Assembly: GCA_044224215.1 (NCBI GenBank)
Contig: JBGAKX010000020.1
Coordinates: 1-44,752, forward strand
Length of the DNA stretch: 44,752 nt
DNA from: DAOMFM01 sp035429825
GTDB lineage: Bacteria; Acidobacteriota; Blastocatellia; UBA7656; JADIYM01
Reading direction: 5' to 3'
The translations under genes were made by a program, and so were the position numbers. The notes below the pieces were generated by a model. That model saw nothing but the letters and a program-made list of their open reading frames with translations, made no database searches and was not told the DNA's origin. Below, in pieces: positions 34,401 through 42,443 of the stretch; position 1 is the stretch's first letter, and every line of letters starts with the position of its first letter.

Positions 34401-34674
34401 TCCTCGTCGACCCTGAAGCGGACGATCGCCATCGCCGAGCCTGGGCTCGACGTCGAGTAGACGTACTCGACGCCGGGGATCTCCCACAGCAGCTTCTCCA
34501 TCGGACGCGTGACGCGCTCCTCGACCTCGCGCGCGCTTGCGCCCGGCATCTCGACGAAGACGTCAATACGGCGCCGCCGCCGAGCAGGATCGACGCCGCG
34601 ATCAGGAGCGGCGTCAGCTTCGAGCGAATGAACGCGGCGGCGAGTTTTCCAGCGATACCTGTCCCGTGAGCCAT
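31454..34674 (-). CDS. RND efflux pump permease, N-terminus out of frame (deletion/frameshift)
   Basis: The native start is the ATG at 34674, with AGGAGG 5 bases upstream. It reads normally as the first membrane helix (KLTPLLIAASILLGGGAV). Then the frame should continue IDVFVEMPGASAREVEERV, but that segment lies in another frame, from about 34567 on. Comparison with this pump family indicates that about 15 codons, including the TPREEEP motif, are missing in a 3n+1-type deletion. The main body (an ATG at 34549 opens it) has everything else of a ~1,030-residue trimeric pump. It has 12 membrane segments and the proton-relay IGILVDDAIVVVENI, plus a long loop pair and a C-terminal helix bundle. 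It would work with the adaptor and TolC-like protein upstream. Either the gene is inactivated or this is an assembly error. Confidence 0.75.
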
Positions 34675-34683
34675 TGTCGCCTC

Positions 34684-35877
34684 CTATCCCGCGATCTTGC
34701 GGCCGTCGGCGATATTGCCGGTGTTCTCGGCGACGAACCGCTGGCCCTCGTCGAGCCCAGAGAGGATCTCGACCGAATCTCCCGACCGTTCGCCGGTCGT
34801 GACAATGCGCATGTGGGCGACGTTTGAATCGTCGACCACAAAGATGCCCGTCAGGTGTCCGCGCTCGACGAGCGCGCCGCGAGGCACCGCGGTCACGACA
34901 CGCTCGCCCGCGGGAAACGCGGCGATGCCATATTGCCCGGCCCGCAGCCCGGGAGTGGCCGGAAGGTCGATCTTCACGACAACGGACCGGCTCGCAGGGT
35001 CTGTCGACGGCATGACCTCGGCGACCGACCCCGTGATATCGAGTCCGCCGAGCGCGTCGATTCGCACCGGCACCTCGGCGCCGATCTGCACGCGCGCCAT
35101 GTAACTCTCCTCGACCGAGGCTTCGAGCCGATACGTCGACGGGTTCTCGATCGTCAGAAGCGGGACGCCCGGCTGTGCCATCATTCCGACCTCGGCGGTC
35201 TTCGCGACGACGATTCCGTCCGCAGGCGCGACGATCGTCGCGTACCCGAGCGTGACGTTGGCGCCCTGCGCCTCCGCTCGCGCCTGCTCGATCCTCGCGA
35301 GCGTCTGCGAGCGCCGGGCTCGTTGCACTTCGACGTCGGTCGAGGCGCGCTGCAACTCGGCCGACGCAGTCTTGTACCGCGCCTCGACCTCGTCGAACTC
35401 CTGGCGGCTGACGGATCGCGCCTCGACCAGCTTCGAGTACCGCTCGTAGGTCGCCGTCGCGAGGTCGCGGTTCGCAGCTGCAGCGGTCCGCGCCTGCTCC
35501 GCCGCCTCGACGGCGCGGTCGAGCTCGACGAGCGACTGCTCGGCCTCCGTCACGCCCGCCCTGGCGCGCGCGACGTTTGCCGCGACGTCGCGGGCCTCGA
35601 TCTCGACGAGGACCTGTCCGGCGCGCACGTGGTCGCCCTCGCGGACGCGAACCGCCGTCACCTGCCCCATGATCTTGCTGGCGAGCGGGCTCGTCGTTTT
35701 TGACGCCACCGTTCCGACCGCGTCGTACCGGTCGACGAACGGCGCGCGTTGTGCGACGGCGATGGTCGCGGGAATGGCCGGCTCGCCCCCCGCCACGCCG
35801 GCTGCCTTGCCGGAACTGCAGGCGGCGAGCGAAGCGGCCATCAATGTCACGATGGCGATGAGAGCTGTGTGTCGCAT
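34684..35877 (-). CDS. RND efflux membrane-fusion lipoprotein (HlyD family)
   Basis: A 397-residue periplasmic adaptor. The signal ends in a lipobox (MAASLAAC, Cys20), so it is a lipoprotein. In order it has the N-terminal barrel half (ATIAVAQRAPFVDRYDAVG), lipoyl half (ASKIMGQVTAVRVREGDHV), a long coiled-coil hairpin (about 100-200, heavily AEEQA/REAR-rich), the second lipoyl half (YATIVAPADGIVVAKTAEVG), the barrel and a membrane-proximal end. It bridges the inner-membrane pump to the TolC-like channel. It lies 9 bases upstream of the pump start and 8 bases downstream of the tolC-like gene, so the three make one operon in the usual order. Confidence 0.9.
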   Translation of the reverse strand: MRHTALIAIVTLMAASLAACSSGKAAGVAGGEPAIPATIAVAQRAPFVDRYDAVGTVASKTTSPLASKIMGQVTAVRVREGDHVRAGQVLVEIEARDVAANVARARAGVTEAEQSLVELDRAVEAAEQARTAAAANRDLATATYERYSKLVEARSVSRQEFDEVEARYKTASAELQRASTDVEVQRARRSQTLARIEQARAEAQGANVTLGYATIVAPADGIVVAKTAEVGMMAQPGVPLLTIENPSTYRLEASVEESYMARVQIGAEVPVRIDALGGLDITGSVAEVMPSTDPASRSVVVKIDLPATPGLRAGQYGIAAFPAGERVVTAVPRGALVERGHLTGIFVVDDSNVAHMRIVTTGERSGDSVEILSGLDEGQRFVAENTGNIADGRKIAG

Positions 35878-35885
35878 GATCTACC

Positions 35886-37250
35886 TCACTCGGTGAACGG
35901 CGTGACGTCGGTGAGTTCGCCGGCCGCACACAGCAGACCCGCGTACCCGACCGCGTATGCGTAGCGCGCGTTGAGATGGTTGAAGCGCGCCCGAACGAGC
36001 GCGGTCTCCGAACGAAGGACCTCGGTGACGGTTGTGATTCCGGCTTCGTAGCGATTTCGGACGATGTGGTGCGTCTCGACGGCATCGTCGACCGATTTCT
36101 CGGCGACCTTTGTCTGCTCCTTCGCGGCGACAAAGTCCTCGTAGGCGCGCACGATCTCGAGCCGGACCTGGTTGACGCGCTCGTCGCGGTCCGCGACGGC
36201 AAGGTCTCGCTCGGCCACGGCGGCGTCGATTCGCGGTCTGCGGCCCTTGTCGAACAGGGTATAGGTGACGGCGACGCCGACCGTGTAGTCGCCGCTTCCG
36301 TTCGTCAGCTTGTCGCCGGAGTTCCCGACGCTCGCGAACGCGTCGACGCGCGGCAGGTACTCCCCGCGGGCGGCGCGGATGCTCTCGTCGTGCGTGCGGA
36401 TCTCGAGCTCGAGTGCGAGCAGGTCAGGACGCTCGGCGATGCCGGTCCGTACGAGCTCGTCGAGCGCGGGCGCGTCGAAGGTGCGACGGCCGGGCTCGCC
36501 CGCGAGGACCCGTCGCGCACCAGGGGACGCTCCAATGGCTGCATCCAGCGCCGCGTACGCGCTCGCGAGATCGCCGTCGGCGCGGAGCTTCTGCTGGCGG
36601 AACTCGGCGAGCTGGACCTCGACGGCGAGCAGGTCCGAGGTGACGACGAGCCCGGCCTCGACGCGGTCGCGGACACGTGCGGCGTCGGCCTCGGCTGTCG
36701 CGACCGCATCCGCGGCGACATCGGTCGCCGCCGTTGCGGCGAGCACGCCGTAGTACGCGCTGACGACCTCGAAGCGAACGCGCTGCTCCGCGAGCTCACG
36801 CTCGGTGTCCGCCTGTGCGCGGCCGAGCCTGGCCTGCTCCGTCCGCGTCGACGTCTTGCGGCCGTCGAAGAGCGGTACGCGCATGTCGACCTGAGATCTG
36901 AAGTTCGTCACCGGGTCGGGTGCGTTGATCGAGTCGATGCGGAAGTTCTCCGGGCCAAAGCGGCCCTGCTCGAGCAGGGTGCCGAACACGAAGACCGGGT
37001 TGTTTGAGTTCGTGACCCGCTCGCCGAGCGTGACGGAGGGGTAGTGACCGCCGCGCGCTTCGGCGAGTCGCGCGTCGGCGGCCGCCTGACCGGCGGCCGC
37101 GCCCTTCAGGGCGGGACGCGACGCGAACGCCTCGTCGACTGCGGCCTGAAGCGTGAGCGGTGCGGTCGGTTGCTGTGCCTGGACGGCCGGAGCCGCCGTG
37201 AGGAGGACTGCGACGACCGAGGCGCGGAATGTGTGAGAGTTGTAGTTCAT
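35886..37250 (-). CDS. TolC-family outer-membrane efflux protein
   Basis: A 454-residue outer-membrane channel protein with a signal peptide (about residues 1-25, ending AVQAQ). The repeated helical pattern of the family is clear: LTLQAAVDEAFASRP at the start, the two-fold RVRFEVVSAYYGVLAA and LEIVRAYEDFVAAKE helices, and YTVGVAVTYTLFDKG for the outer-membrane strands. The ATG at 37250 has GAGGTGG just upstream; 105 more bases are open ahead without a start signal. It is the first gene of the efflux operon, followed by the adaptor and the pump. The substrate cannot be told. The upstream gap holds a doubtful small gene and the divergent AraC regulator. Confidence 0.9.
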   Translation of the reverse strand: MNYNSHTFRASVVAVLLTAAPAVQAQQPTAPLTLQAAVDEAFASRPALKGAAAGQAAADARLAEARGGHYPSVTLGERVTNSNNPVFVFGTLLEQGRFGPENFRIDSINAPDPVTNFRSQVDMRVPLFDGRKTSTRTEQARLGRAQADTERELAEQRVRFEVVSAYYGVLAATAATDVAADAVATAEADAARVRDRVEAGLVVTSDLLAVEVQLAEFRQQKLRADGDLASAYAALDAAIGASPGARRVLAGEPGRRTFDAPALDELVRTGIAERPDLLALELEIRTHDESIRAARGEYLPRVDAFASVGNSGDKLTNGSGDYTVGVAVTYTLFDKGRRPRIDAAVAERDLAVADRDERVNQVRLEIVRAYEDFVAAKEQTKVAEKSVDDAVETHHIVRNRYEAGITTVTEVLRSETALVRARFNHLNARYAYAVGYAGLLCAAGELTDVTPFTE

Positions 37251-37276
37251 GATCCACCTCGAGCGAACGCGCGACG

Positions 37277-37675
37277 TTACGAGCACTCTCCGCTGTGCGG
37301 ACGGCGCCGGCTGCCTGCAGGCTCGCGTCGCGCAAACTCCTCGTCGCTGAACCACACCCGCGCCTCGAGCGCGACCTGGTCACCGAGGCCGTGATCGCCG
37401 CTGACTCTCCACACGTCGGCGTTGAAGAGGCGTTCGACGAGAGCGAACAGGCTGTCGAAGGTGCGCTCCAGGATCCGGCTGACGAAGCGTTTCTCCTTCC
37501 CCGAAGCCGAGACACCATCGGGAACCGGCGAGAGTCCCTCGAACAGATACGTCCGGGATCTGTCGAAGCCGCCTGCGCTGGCCACCTTGCCGGATGCGTT
37601 CGGGCACGCCCTCTCGGAAACGGTGATGCGCCGGGCGTACAGTTCGCCGACGGTACTCATACTGTTGGCAGTCAC
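37277..37675 (-). CDS. Small hypothetical protein upstream of the efflux operon
   Basis: A 132-residue frame starts with a GTG at 37675 that has a very good ribosome binding site (AGGAGGAG, 7 bases ahead), and ends 26 bases before the tolC-like ATG. The middle part (FVSRILERTFDSLFALVERLFNA) is a plausible amphipathic helix, but the rest (SRTYLFEGLSPVPDGVSAS) is not recognised. The antisense frame is also open, so coding is not certain. If real, it is divergent from the AraC-type regulator and could be part of the efflux operon. It fills most of the 584-base gap between the tolC-like and AraC genes; 37676-37834 holds only promoter sequence, with TATGAT at 37778-37783 as a possible -10 box for the regulator. 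Confidence 0.4.
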   Translation of the reverse strand: MTANSMSTVGELYARRITVSERACPNASGKVASAGGFDRSRTYLFEGLSPVPDGVSASGKEKRFVSRILERTFDSLFALVERLFNADVWRVSGDHGLGDQVALEARVWFSDEEFARREPAGSRRRPHSGECS

Positions 37676-37834
37676 TGGGAATCTCCTCCTCGAGAGCTCG
37701 AATGCAACACCGGCGACCTGCATGGCTTGCCGGCTCATTCGGTCGTTGCGACGGTAAATCGGAGGAGATTTTTGGTCTATGATCGGCGCACCGGCAGATA
37801 TGACCGAAACGCCGGAATGCGATGGGAGCGGAAA

Positions 37835-38812
37835 GTGGACGCTTTATCCGATGTTTTGAGGGTGGCACGTCTGACGGGAGGCGTGTTTTTGCACACCGAG
37901 TTCTATGAGCCGTGGTGCATGGTGGCTCAGTTGACTCCCGGGTATTGCGCGCCATTCCTTGGTCCGACGTCGGACCTGATCCTCTACCACTACGTCGCCG
38001 AGGGAAGGCTCCGCGTGCAGGTGGGAGACGAGGAGCCGTTCGAGCTGGCTACGGGCGAGGTCGTGATGTTCCCGCGCAACGACATACACTTGTTGGGGAG
38101 CCAGCTGGACATGCCCCCGGTGGTGGCGAGCGACGTCATCGTGCCGTCCGCCAATGGAGGGCTCTATGCCATCCGCCTCGGCGGCGACGGCGCCCGAACG
38201 CGGCTGATCTGTGGCTTCCTCGGATGCGAGAGCGTCGAGGGCAACCTCTTGATCTCGACGTTGCCGAGTGCGTTGCGGCTCAATGTCGAGAAGGGGAGTG
38301 CCGCCGATTGGATCCGCTCCACGTTCCAGTATGCGGCGGACGAGGTTGCCACCGGTCGCCCAGGATCGGAGACCGTGCTGGCCAAGCTGTCGGAGTTGCT
38401 GTTCGTGGAAGCGGTCCGGCGCTACGCTGAATCCCTGCCGGAGGACGAGACAGGTTGGCTGGCGGGTCTGCGCGATCGTTACGTGGCGCAGGCGCTGGCG
38501 CTGTTGCATCGCGACATTGCCCGCGCGTGGACGGTGGACGAGCTTGGCCGCGAAGTCGGGCTGTCACGATCTGCGCTCGCCGAGCGTTTCACGCGCCTGA
38601 TTGGCGTCGCGCCGATGCACTACCTCGGTAACTGGCGCATGCAGGTCGCCGCGCAGGAGCTGCGAAACAGCAGCGCGTCCCTCATCGAGATCGCGAACAG
38701 GATCGGCTACGAGTCGGAGGCGGCCTTTTCACGGGCGTTCAAGAAGGCGTTCCGTACGGCGCCGGCAACGTGGCGGCGTTCGCATGATCAACGCGGGCGG
38801 CCCGCGGGGTAG
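37835..38812 (+). CDS. AraC-family transcriptional regulator with cupin N-terminus
   Basis: A 325-residue regulator. The N-terminal half is an AraC-type cupin (MDALSDVLRVARLTGGVFL, then YCAPFLGPTSDLILYHYVAEG, GEVVMFPRNDIHLLGS), likely the ligand or redox sensor. The C-terminal half (about 215-320) has two helix-turn-helix motifs (WTVDELGREVGLSRSALAERF; SLIEIANRIGYESEAAFSRAF). I chose the GTG at 37835, since the family usually begins with DALSDVL and GGGAG lies just upstream; an ATG at 37817 and a much longer open frame lack such signals. It is divergent from the small gene and the efflux operon, its most likely target. A GC-rich CGCGGG/CCCGCG hairpin (38792-38806) lies at the stop. Confidence 0.9.
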   Translation: MDALSDVLRVARLTGGVFLHTEFYEPWCMVAQLTPGYCAPFLGPTSDLILYHYVAEGRLRVQVGDEEPFELATGEVVMFPRNDIHLLGSQLDMPPVVASDVIVPSANGGLYAIRLGGDGARTRLICGFLGCESVEGNLLISTLPSALRLNVEKGSAADWIRSTFQYAADEVATGRPGSETVLAKLSELLFVEAVRRYAESLPEDETGWLAGLRDRYVAQALALLHRDIARAWTVDELGREVGLSRSALAERFTRLIGVAPMHYLGNWRMQVAAQELRNSSASLIEIANRIGYESEAAFSRAFKKAFRTAPATWRRSHDQRGRPAG

Positions 38813-38948
38813 CTTGGCGCTCCTTTGTCTCTGCGCCTTTGCGTCTTCGCGTTCGGGTTTTCCATAGCGCTTCGTCCCCGGCCACCATCCCGTTGCCCCG
38901 ATCGCTCAGGACAGGATGGCCGGAAGCGGCCGCATCCGCATGTCCCCC

Positions 38949-39563
38949 TTACCGAACGGGCCCGCGAGGACCAACCCCAACGCCGTGGTAGCCGACACCA
39001 ACGCCACCGCCGACTCCGATCCAGTCGATGAACAACGCAGTCTCCCCGCCTGCCTTTGGCAACGTGCCGCTGATCACCTTGTAGTTGTAAACCATGTCGG
39101 CGCCGTCAACGACCGGATGGCTGATCTCGACCACGGCGAGCGAACTGTCGGGCTGCCCCGGTTCATAGACGGACAGCGTGGCATTTGGCGGGTCGTTGGC
39201 GAAATTGTCCGGACCCGCGGCCTTCGTCCATTCACTCATGTAATCCGACATCTTCATGTGCCCTGCGATACGTTGCGGCCTGTCCGCGAAATACAGGGCC
39301 TGCGGATTCACCTTCACGAGCCGGAGCGTGCTTGCCGCGCTGTCGACCTTCAGGTCTTCGGCGGTCTGAACGAACATGAGTTGGGCCTTCTCCGACGACG
39401 GGGTTGCGGCAGTTGGAGTGGAAGTGGACCCGGTCGGCGGCGGGGGCGTGGGACCCGGCGGGGTCTGCCCATTGCACGCTGCCAGGGACAGGACAGCCGC
39501 GACAAGCAACAGCGCCGGGCCGGCGCATGTCATGCCTCTGCGGCCTTCGGTGAAATGTTTCAT
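38949..39563 (-). CDS. Conserved lipoprotein of unknown function
   Basis: A 204-residue protein with a lipoprotein signal (VLSLAAC, Cys30), a proline/threonine-rich linker (GPTPPPPTGSTSTPTAATP) and a compact domain. Typical pieces are LMFVQTAEDLKVD, LRLVKVNPQALYFADRP, PPNATLSVYEPG and SLAVVEISHPVVDGADMVY. A C-terminal glycine/valine-rich tail (GVGGGVGVGYHGVGVG) follows. This layout recurs in other environmental genomes as an uncharacterised protein; I know no function. AAGGAGG precedes the ATG at good spacing. It stands alone, so it is presumably transcribed by itself. The short gap 38813-38948 to the AraC gene holds a low-complexity tract (CTCTGCGCCTTTGCGTCTTC) and no gene. Confidence 0.68.
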   Translation of the reverse strand: MKHFTEGRRGMTCAGPALLLVAAVLSLAACNGQTPPGPTPPPPTGSTSTPTAATPSSEKAQLMFVQTAEDLKVDSAASTLRLVKVNPQALYFADRPQRIAGHMKMSDYMSEWTKAAGPDNFANDPPNATLSVYEPGQPDSSLAVVEISHPVVDGADMVYNYKVISGTLPKAGGETALFIDWIGVGGGVGVGYHGVGVGPRGPVR

Positions 39564-40012
39564 GTGGTTCCTCCTTGAATTGCCATGAGACGGCGGAAGC
39601 GATCACGCCCGCGGTGGAAACGTCGGGCCGGCAGACCTCGGTCGCGAAGTGGTGGGCGCGCAATCCGCGTGCCAACAACGGTTGTCAGGGGCCGCGCGCC
39701 TGCGCGGGCCTCTGCGGGCGTTCCGAGCCCACGGCTGTGGTGAGAGTCCGCCGTTCGGGCTATTGAACGCGGAAATTGACGCATGGAACCGCGCGAACGG
39801 CAATCCTGGCTGGCTCAAATCCGGCGTCAAACTTGCATACTCTCGAAAGGGCCGTTATGCGGCAGCTCTGCAGCTCACGCTGCAGGTCGGCTCCACCGCG
39901 GCTTGCCCGAGACGGGTGGCTCCCGCACGCAACGGCAGGTCAGCGTGCCCGCGACATGTGAACCGTTCACGTTTGAATAGGTCGCTCGAGCCGAACGACC
40001 GGAGGAACTGCC
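39564..40012. other. 449-base gene-free region with regulatory-looking dyads
   Basis: No frame here looks coding. It holds the ribosome binding site of the lipoprotein on the left and the leader of the HdeD-like gene on the right. In it are a possible -24/-12 promoter (39823-39836, GG-N10-GC with GGC and TTGCA), a perfect CTGCAGC/GCTGCAG hairpin (39868-39885) and a perfect GTGAAC-C-GTTCAC palindrome (39958-39970) 42 bases before the hdeD-like ATG. The middle (39600-39780) is GC-rich and featureless apart from short dyads. Confidence 0.5.
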
Positions 40013-40573
40013 ATGGCTACGCCATCGATCCTCAATGAATTTGCAAGACACTGGTGGGTACTGCTGCTGAGAGGCATCCTCGCCATCGCGTTCGGATTCT
40101 TCGCGTTCGCGATGCCGGGCCTCGCACTCGTGACGCTCGTGCTCATCTTTGGATTGTTCGCGTTGGCCGACGGCTTTGCGGCGCTCTGGGTGGGCGCGAA
40201 AGCGCATACCTGGGGGCTCGCGCTGGTCGGCGTGCTCGGCATCATCGTCGGTGCCTACGCGTTCCTGATGCCCGGCCTCACCGCCGTCGCGCTGCTCTAC
40301 CTGATTGCCATCTGGGCGATCGTCCGGGGTGTGTTCGAGGTTGTCACCGCCGTCCAGTTGCGGAAGGAGATCCCCAACGAGTGGGCGCTCATCATGAGCG
40401 GTGCCGTGTCGATTCTCCTCGGCGTGGCGCTGTTCGCGCGACCTGCCGCTGGCGCGGTTGCAATGGTCTGGCTCATCGGCGTGTTCGCGCTGGCCGTCGG
40501 ATTCATGATGATCGTTCTCGCGTTCCGGGTTCGTGCAGTGACGCACGACGTCGGGAGAGTCGCCCACGTGTGA
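40013..40573 (+). CDS. HdeD-family membrane protein (DUF308)
   Basis: A 186-residue integral membrane protein with six helices arranged as three repeats of an alpha-hairpin, each with a GxxxG-like pattern: WWVLLLRGILAIAFGFFAF, LALVGVLGIIVGAYAFLMPG and WALIMSGAVSILLGVALFARP. This matches the HdeD group of acid-resistance-associated membrane proteins. In enterobacteria HdeD helps survival at acid pH and high density, and its mechanism is unknown. Here there is no other acid-response gene. CGGAGG precedes the ATG at good spacing. The upstream dyads and a weak -24/-12 site suggest regulation, but no particular regulator can be named. The gap after it (40574-40825) holds a weak CGGTGCGCTTGTTGC site (40745-40759) and no gene. 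Confidence 0.85.
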   Translation: MATPSILNEFARHWWVLLLRGILAIAFGFFAFAMPGLALVTLVLIFGLFALADGFAALWVGAKAHTWGLALVGVLGIIVGAYAFLMPGLTAVALLYLIAIWAIVRGVFEVVTAVQLRKEIPNEWALIMSGAVSILLGVALFARPAAGAVAMVWLIGVFALAVGFMMIVLAFRVRAVTHDVGRVAHV

Positions 40574-40825
40574 GACGAACGGTGGGGGCTGCGGGATAGC
40601 GTGACCGCCGCGCGAGCTGTGACACGTTCGGCGGATGGGGATTCGTCTGTCTGGCATCGCGTCCGAATCGAGCAAAGCCGTTGCCTAGGAACTCGTACGC
40701 AACGCGTGCACGAATCGCTTGCGATGCACACGGCGGCGCGCCGGCGGTGCGCTTGTTGCGGCATTGGATATCGGGTCATTGTTGGGTAAGGTGGGGCGGC
40801 CTCACGGCAAGGGAGCGTCGATCGC

Positions 40826-42222
40826 GTGCCCCCAAAGAGTCGATTCCCAACCACTCTCCTGCATATTGCGATGCGCGCTGCGGACCGCGCTCGGTCTCGC
40901 TCGATGCCCGTCACCAGGTGTCTCGCCGCTCTCGCGCTGCTTGTGCTCCCGTGGCCGGCGTTCGGTGGACAGAAACCTCAGGCCGAGGCCGGCACCGACG
41001 TCGTTACGGCATTTGTGCGAAGGAGGGTGCAGACGCTCCTGCTCGATGCGGGAGCGACGGAAGTTGCCAAGCAGGTGGTCGACCGAATCGACCCGTCCAA
41101 GGACCGTGCCACGTCGGGAATCATCTCGGTCGACAAATCCGACCTGGGGCGGCCCGGCGGTACCGACACGCTCGAGCTGGAAGTTGACCTCGGCTACGGG
41201 AATCGGGACTCCGACGGATTCTATGACGACGGCAGGAGCCGGCCCATCATGGCAGCTGCTGGGACCATCAACCTGTACGCGGCTCGAGCGGCGTTCCTTG
41301 GCGTTTCGCCCTACAACACGGTCTTCTACAACGACAACAGGGGATGGCGCGCGTCCACGTTCAGCGTTCAGATCGACAAGGCCGACGCACAGCCTTCGAA
41401 GCTCTACTACCAGGCCGAGGTGATGGTCCTCGACCTGCGCAACCCGAGACGCAAGTCGAACTGGGACGCCATTCAGGCCATTGCGCCCGTGCTTGTGGCG
41501 TACGACGACATCGAACCGGAGCTCCGGTCCGACGTCGCGGCACTGCTCGAGCAAAACCACGCCGGCATGACGGCCGAGGAGGTCATCGAGCAGCGGCGCG
41601 TGACCGCGATCGACGAGGCCGAGATTGCCGAGGTCATCCTGGACAACCTCGGCCGAATACCCGAGCGCAAAAAGGAGCTGAGACCGCTCGTCGACAGGAT
41701 CCAGAAGCGGCCGCAATTGTCGCTTCTGGTGAACCAGGAGTTCCAGGACCTGGGCGACACGACGACGATCGTCGAGGCGGATTATGACCAGGGGGTCGGG
41801 CGCGGTCTGTTCGTGGGTGTCAACGTTGGATATCAGCNNNNNNNNNNNNNNNNNNNNNNNNNAACGTTGGATATCAGCACGTGGCGCACCGCACGGGCGA
41901 CCCGAGCGAGAACGGCGTGGAGGCGACGATCGGCACGCACCGGGACGGCCACTTTCCGCTGACGTTCTGGACAAAGGACGATACGGAGGTCGAATTCGAC
42001 CTTGGCGGGACGTGGACGACGAATTCGTCTCCGAGCTACAGCGTGAACGGGACCGTGACGTTTCCGCTCACGCAGGGGATCTCGCTCCCGTTGAACGTCG
42101 GGTGGGAGACCAACGCGGGCCCGGACAGTCGGTCGCACTGGTCGGTACGGGCGGGGCTCTCGATCGATCCGCTCGCGCTGGTCAAGAACGTCCAGCGGGT
42201 GGTCGGGCGCAGGGGCAGGTAG
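40826..42222 (+). CDS. Exported protein of unknown function, split only by the scaffold gap
   Basis: The frame runs from a GTG at 40826 to the N-run and resumes in another frame after it. If the duplicated 16 bases at the gap edges and the 25 N are collapsed, the frame is restored and gives one 451-residue protein ending at 42222. It has a leader, a signal peptide from an ATG at 40904 (about RCLAALALLVLPWPAFGG), a long charged middle, and a C-terminal beta-rich part (FWTKDDTEVEFDLGGTWTT, GISLPLNVGWETNAGP) suggesting an outer-membrane or surface strand domain. Family not recognised. The true start could be 40826, 40871 or 40904; GGGAG lies before the GTG. It stands alone. Confidence 0.65.
41838..41862. 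other. Assembly gap of 25 N with duplicated edges
   Basis: The 16 bases before the gap (41822-41837) and after it (41863-41878) are identical, AACGTTGGATATCAGC. The gap therefore joins two contigs that already overlap, and the true sequence has no gap. Collapsing 41 bases keeps the coding frame of the surrounding gene. Confidence 0.9.
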
Positions 42223-42345
42223 CGCACCGCACGCTTCTTCGAAGCGAACGGGTCCCTTGGCACCGCGCCATCGTCACGAGCACGAGACCAAGGACACCTG
42301 ACCTGCGGTCGCCCACGTCGACCGATTGCCCCCGTCGATCAGCGC

Positions 42346-42374
42346 TTGACGCGCATAAACATTATGTTTATTGC
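42346..42374 (+). promoter_or_regulatory. Promoter with operator palindrome of the higBA remnant
   Basis: TTGACG (42346-42351), a 17-base spacer and TATTGC (42369-42374) form a candidate promoter. The spacer is filled by the perfect palindrome ATAAACAT-T-ATGTTTAT (42355-42371), an AT-rich dyad that stands out in this GC-rich DNA. HigA-type antitoxins bind such sites and repress their own promoter, so it is probably the higA operator. Confidence 0.6.
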
Positions 42375-42380
42375 TGCACG

Positions 42381-42431
42381 GTGATCGTACTGGGCAGCGC
42401 ACTTGAAGTCGAGATCGTGGATTACCACTGA
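42381..42431 (+). pseudogene. higB: Tail of a deleted higB toxin gene
   Basis: Between the operator and higA one short frame reads VIVLGSALEVEIVDYH-stop. It matches the very end of HigB toxins, which close with a strand followed by DYxDYH, and its distance to higA (12 bases) is the normal higB-higA spacing. The other 75 or so residues are missing and the upstream part is not HigB-like, so the toxin gene has been removed by a deletion that kept promoter, operator and antitoxin. The short frame starts with GTG but has no ribosome binding site. Confidence 0.5.
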
Positions 42432-42443
42432 GGAGAGAATGTC

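Noticed and set aside
34675..36202. Extension of the efflux-pump frame upstream through the adaptor gene
   Set aside because: The added part is an arginine-rich shadow of the adaptor gene; the pump's own start with AGGAGG is at 34674.
39957..39971. CRP-like site TGTGAACCGTTCACG before the HdeD-like gene
   Set aside because: The arms are spaced by 5 instead of 6 bases and no CRP-type regulator is seen; kept only as an unassigned palindrome.
39649..40038. Forward frame through the gap before the HdeD-like gene (contains IDAWNRANGNPGWLK)
   Set aside because: It briefly recalls a transposase tail but has no other match, overlaps the hdeD-like ribosome binding site and start, and has no start signal.
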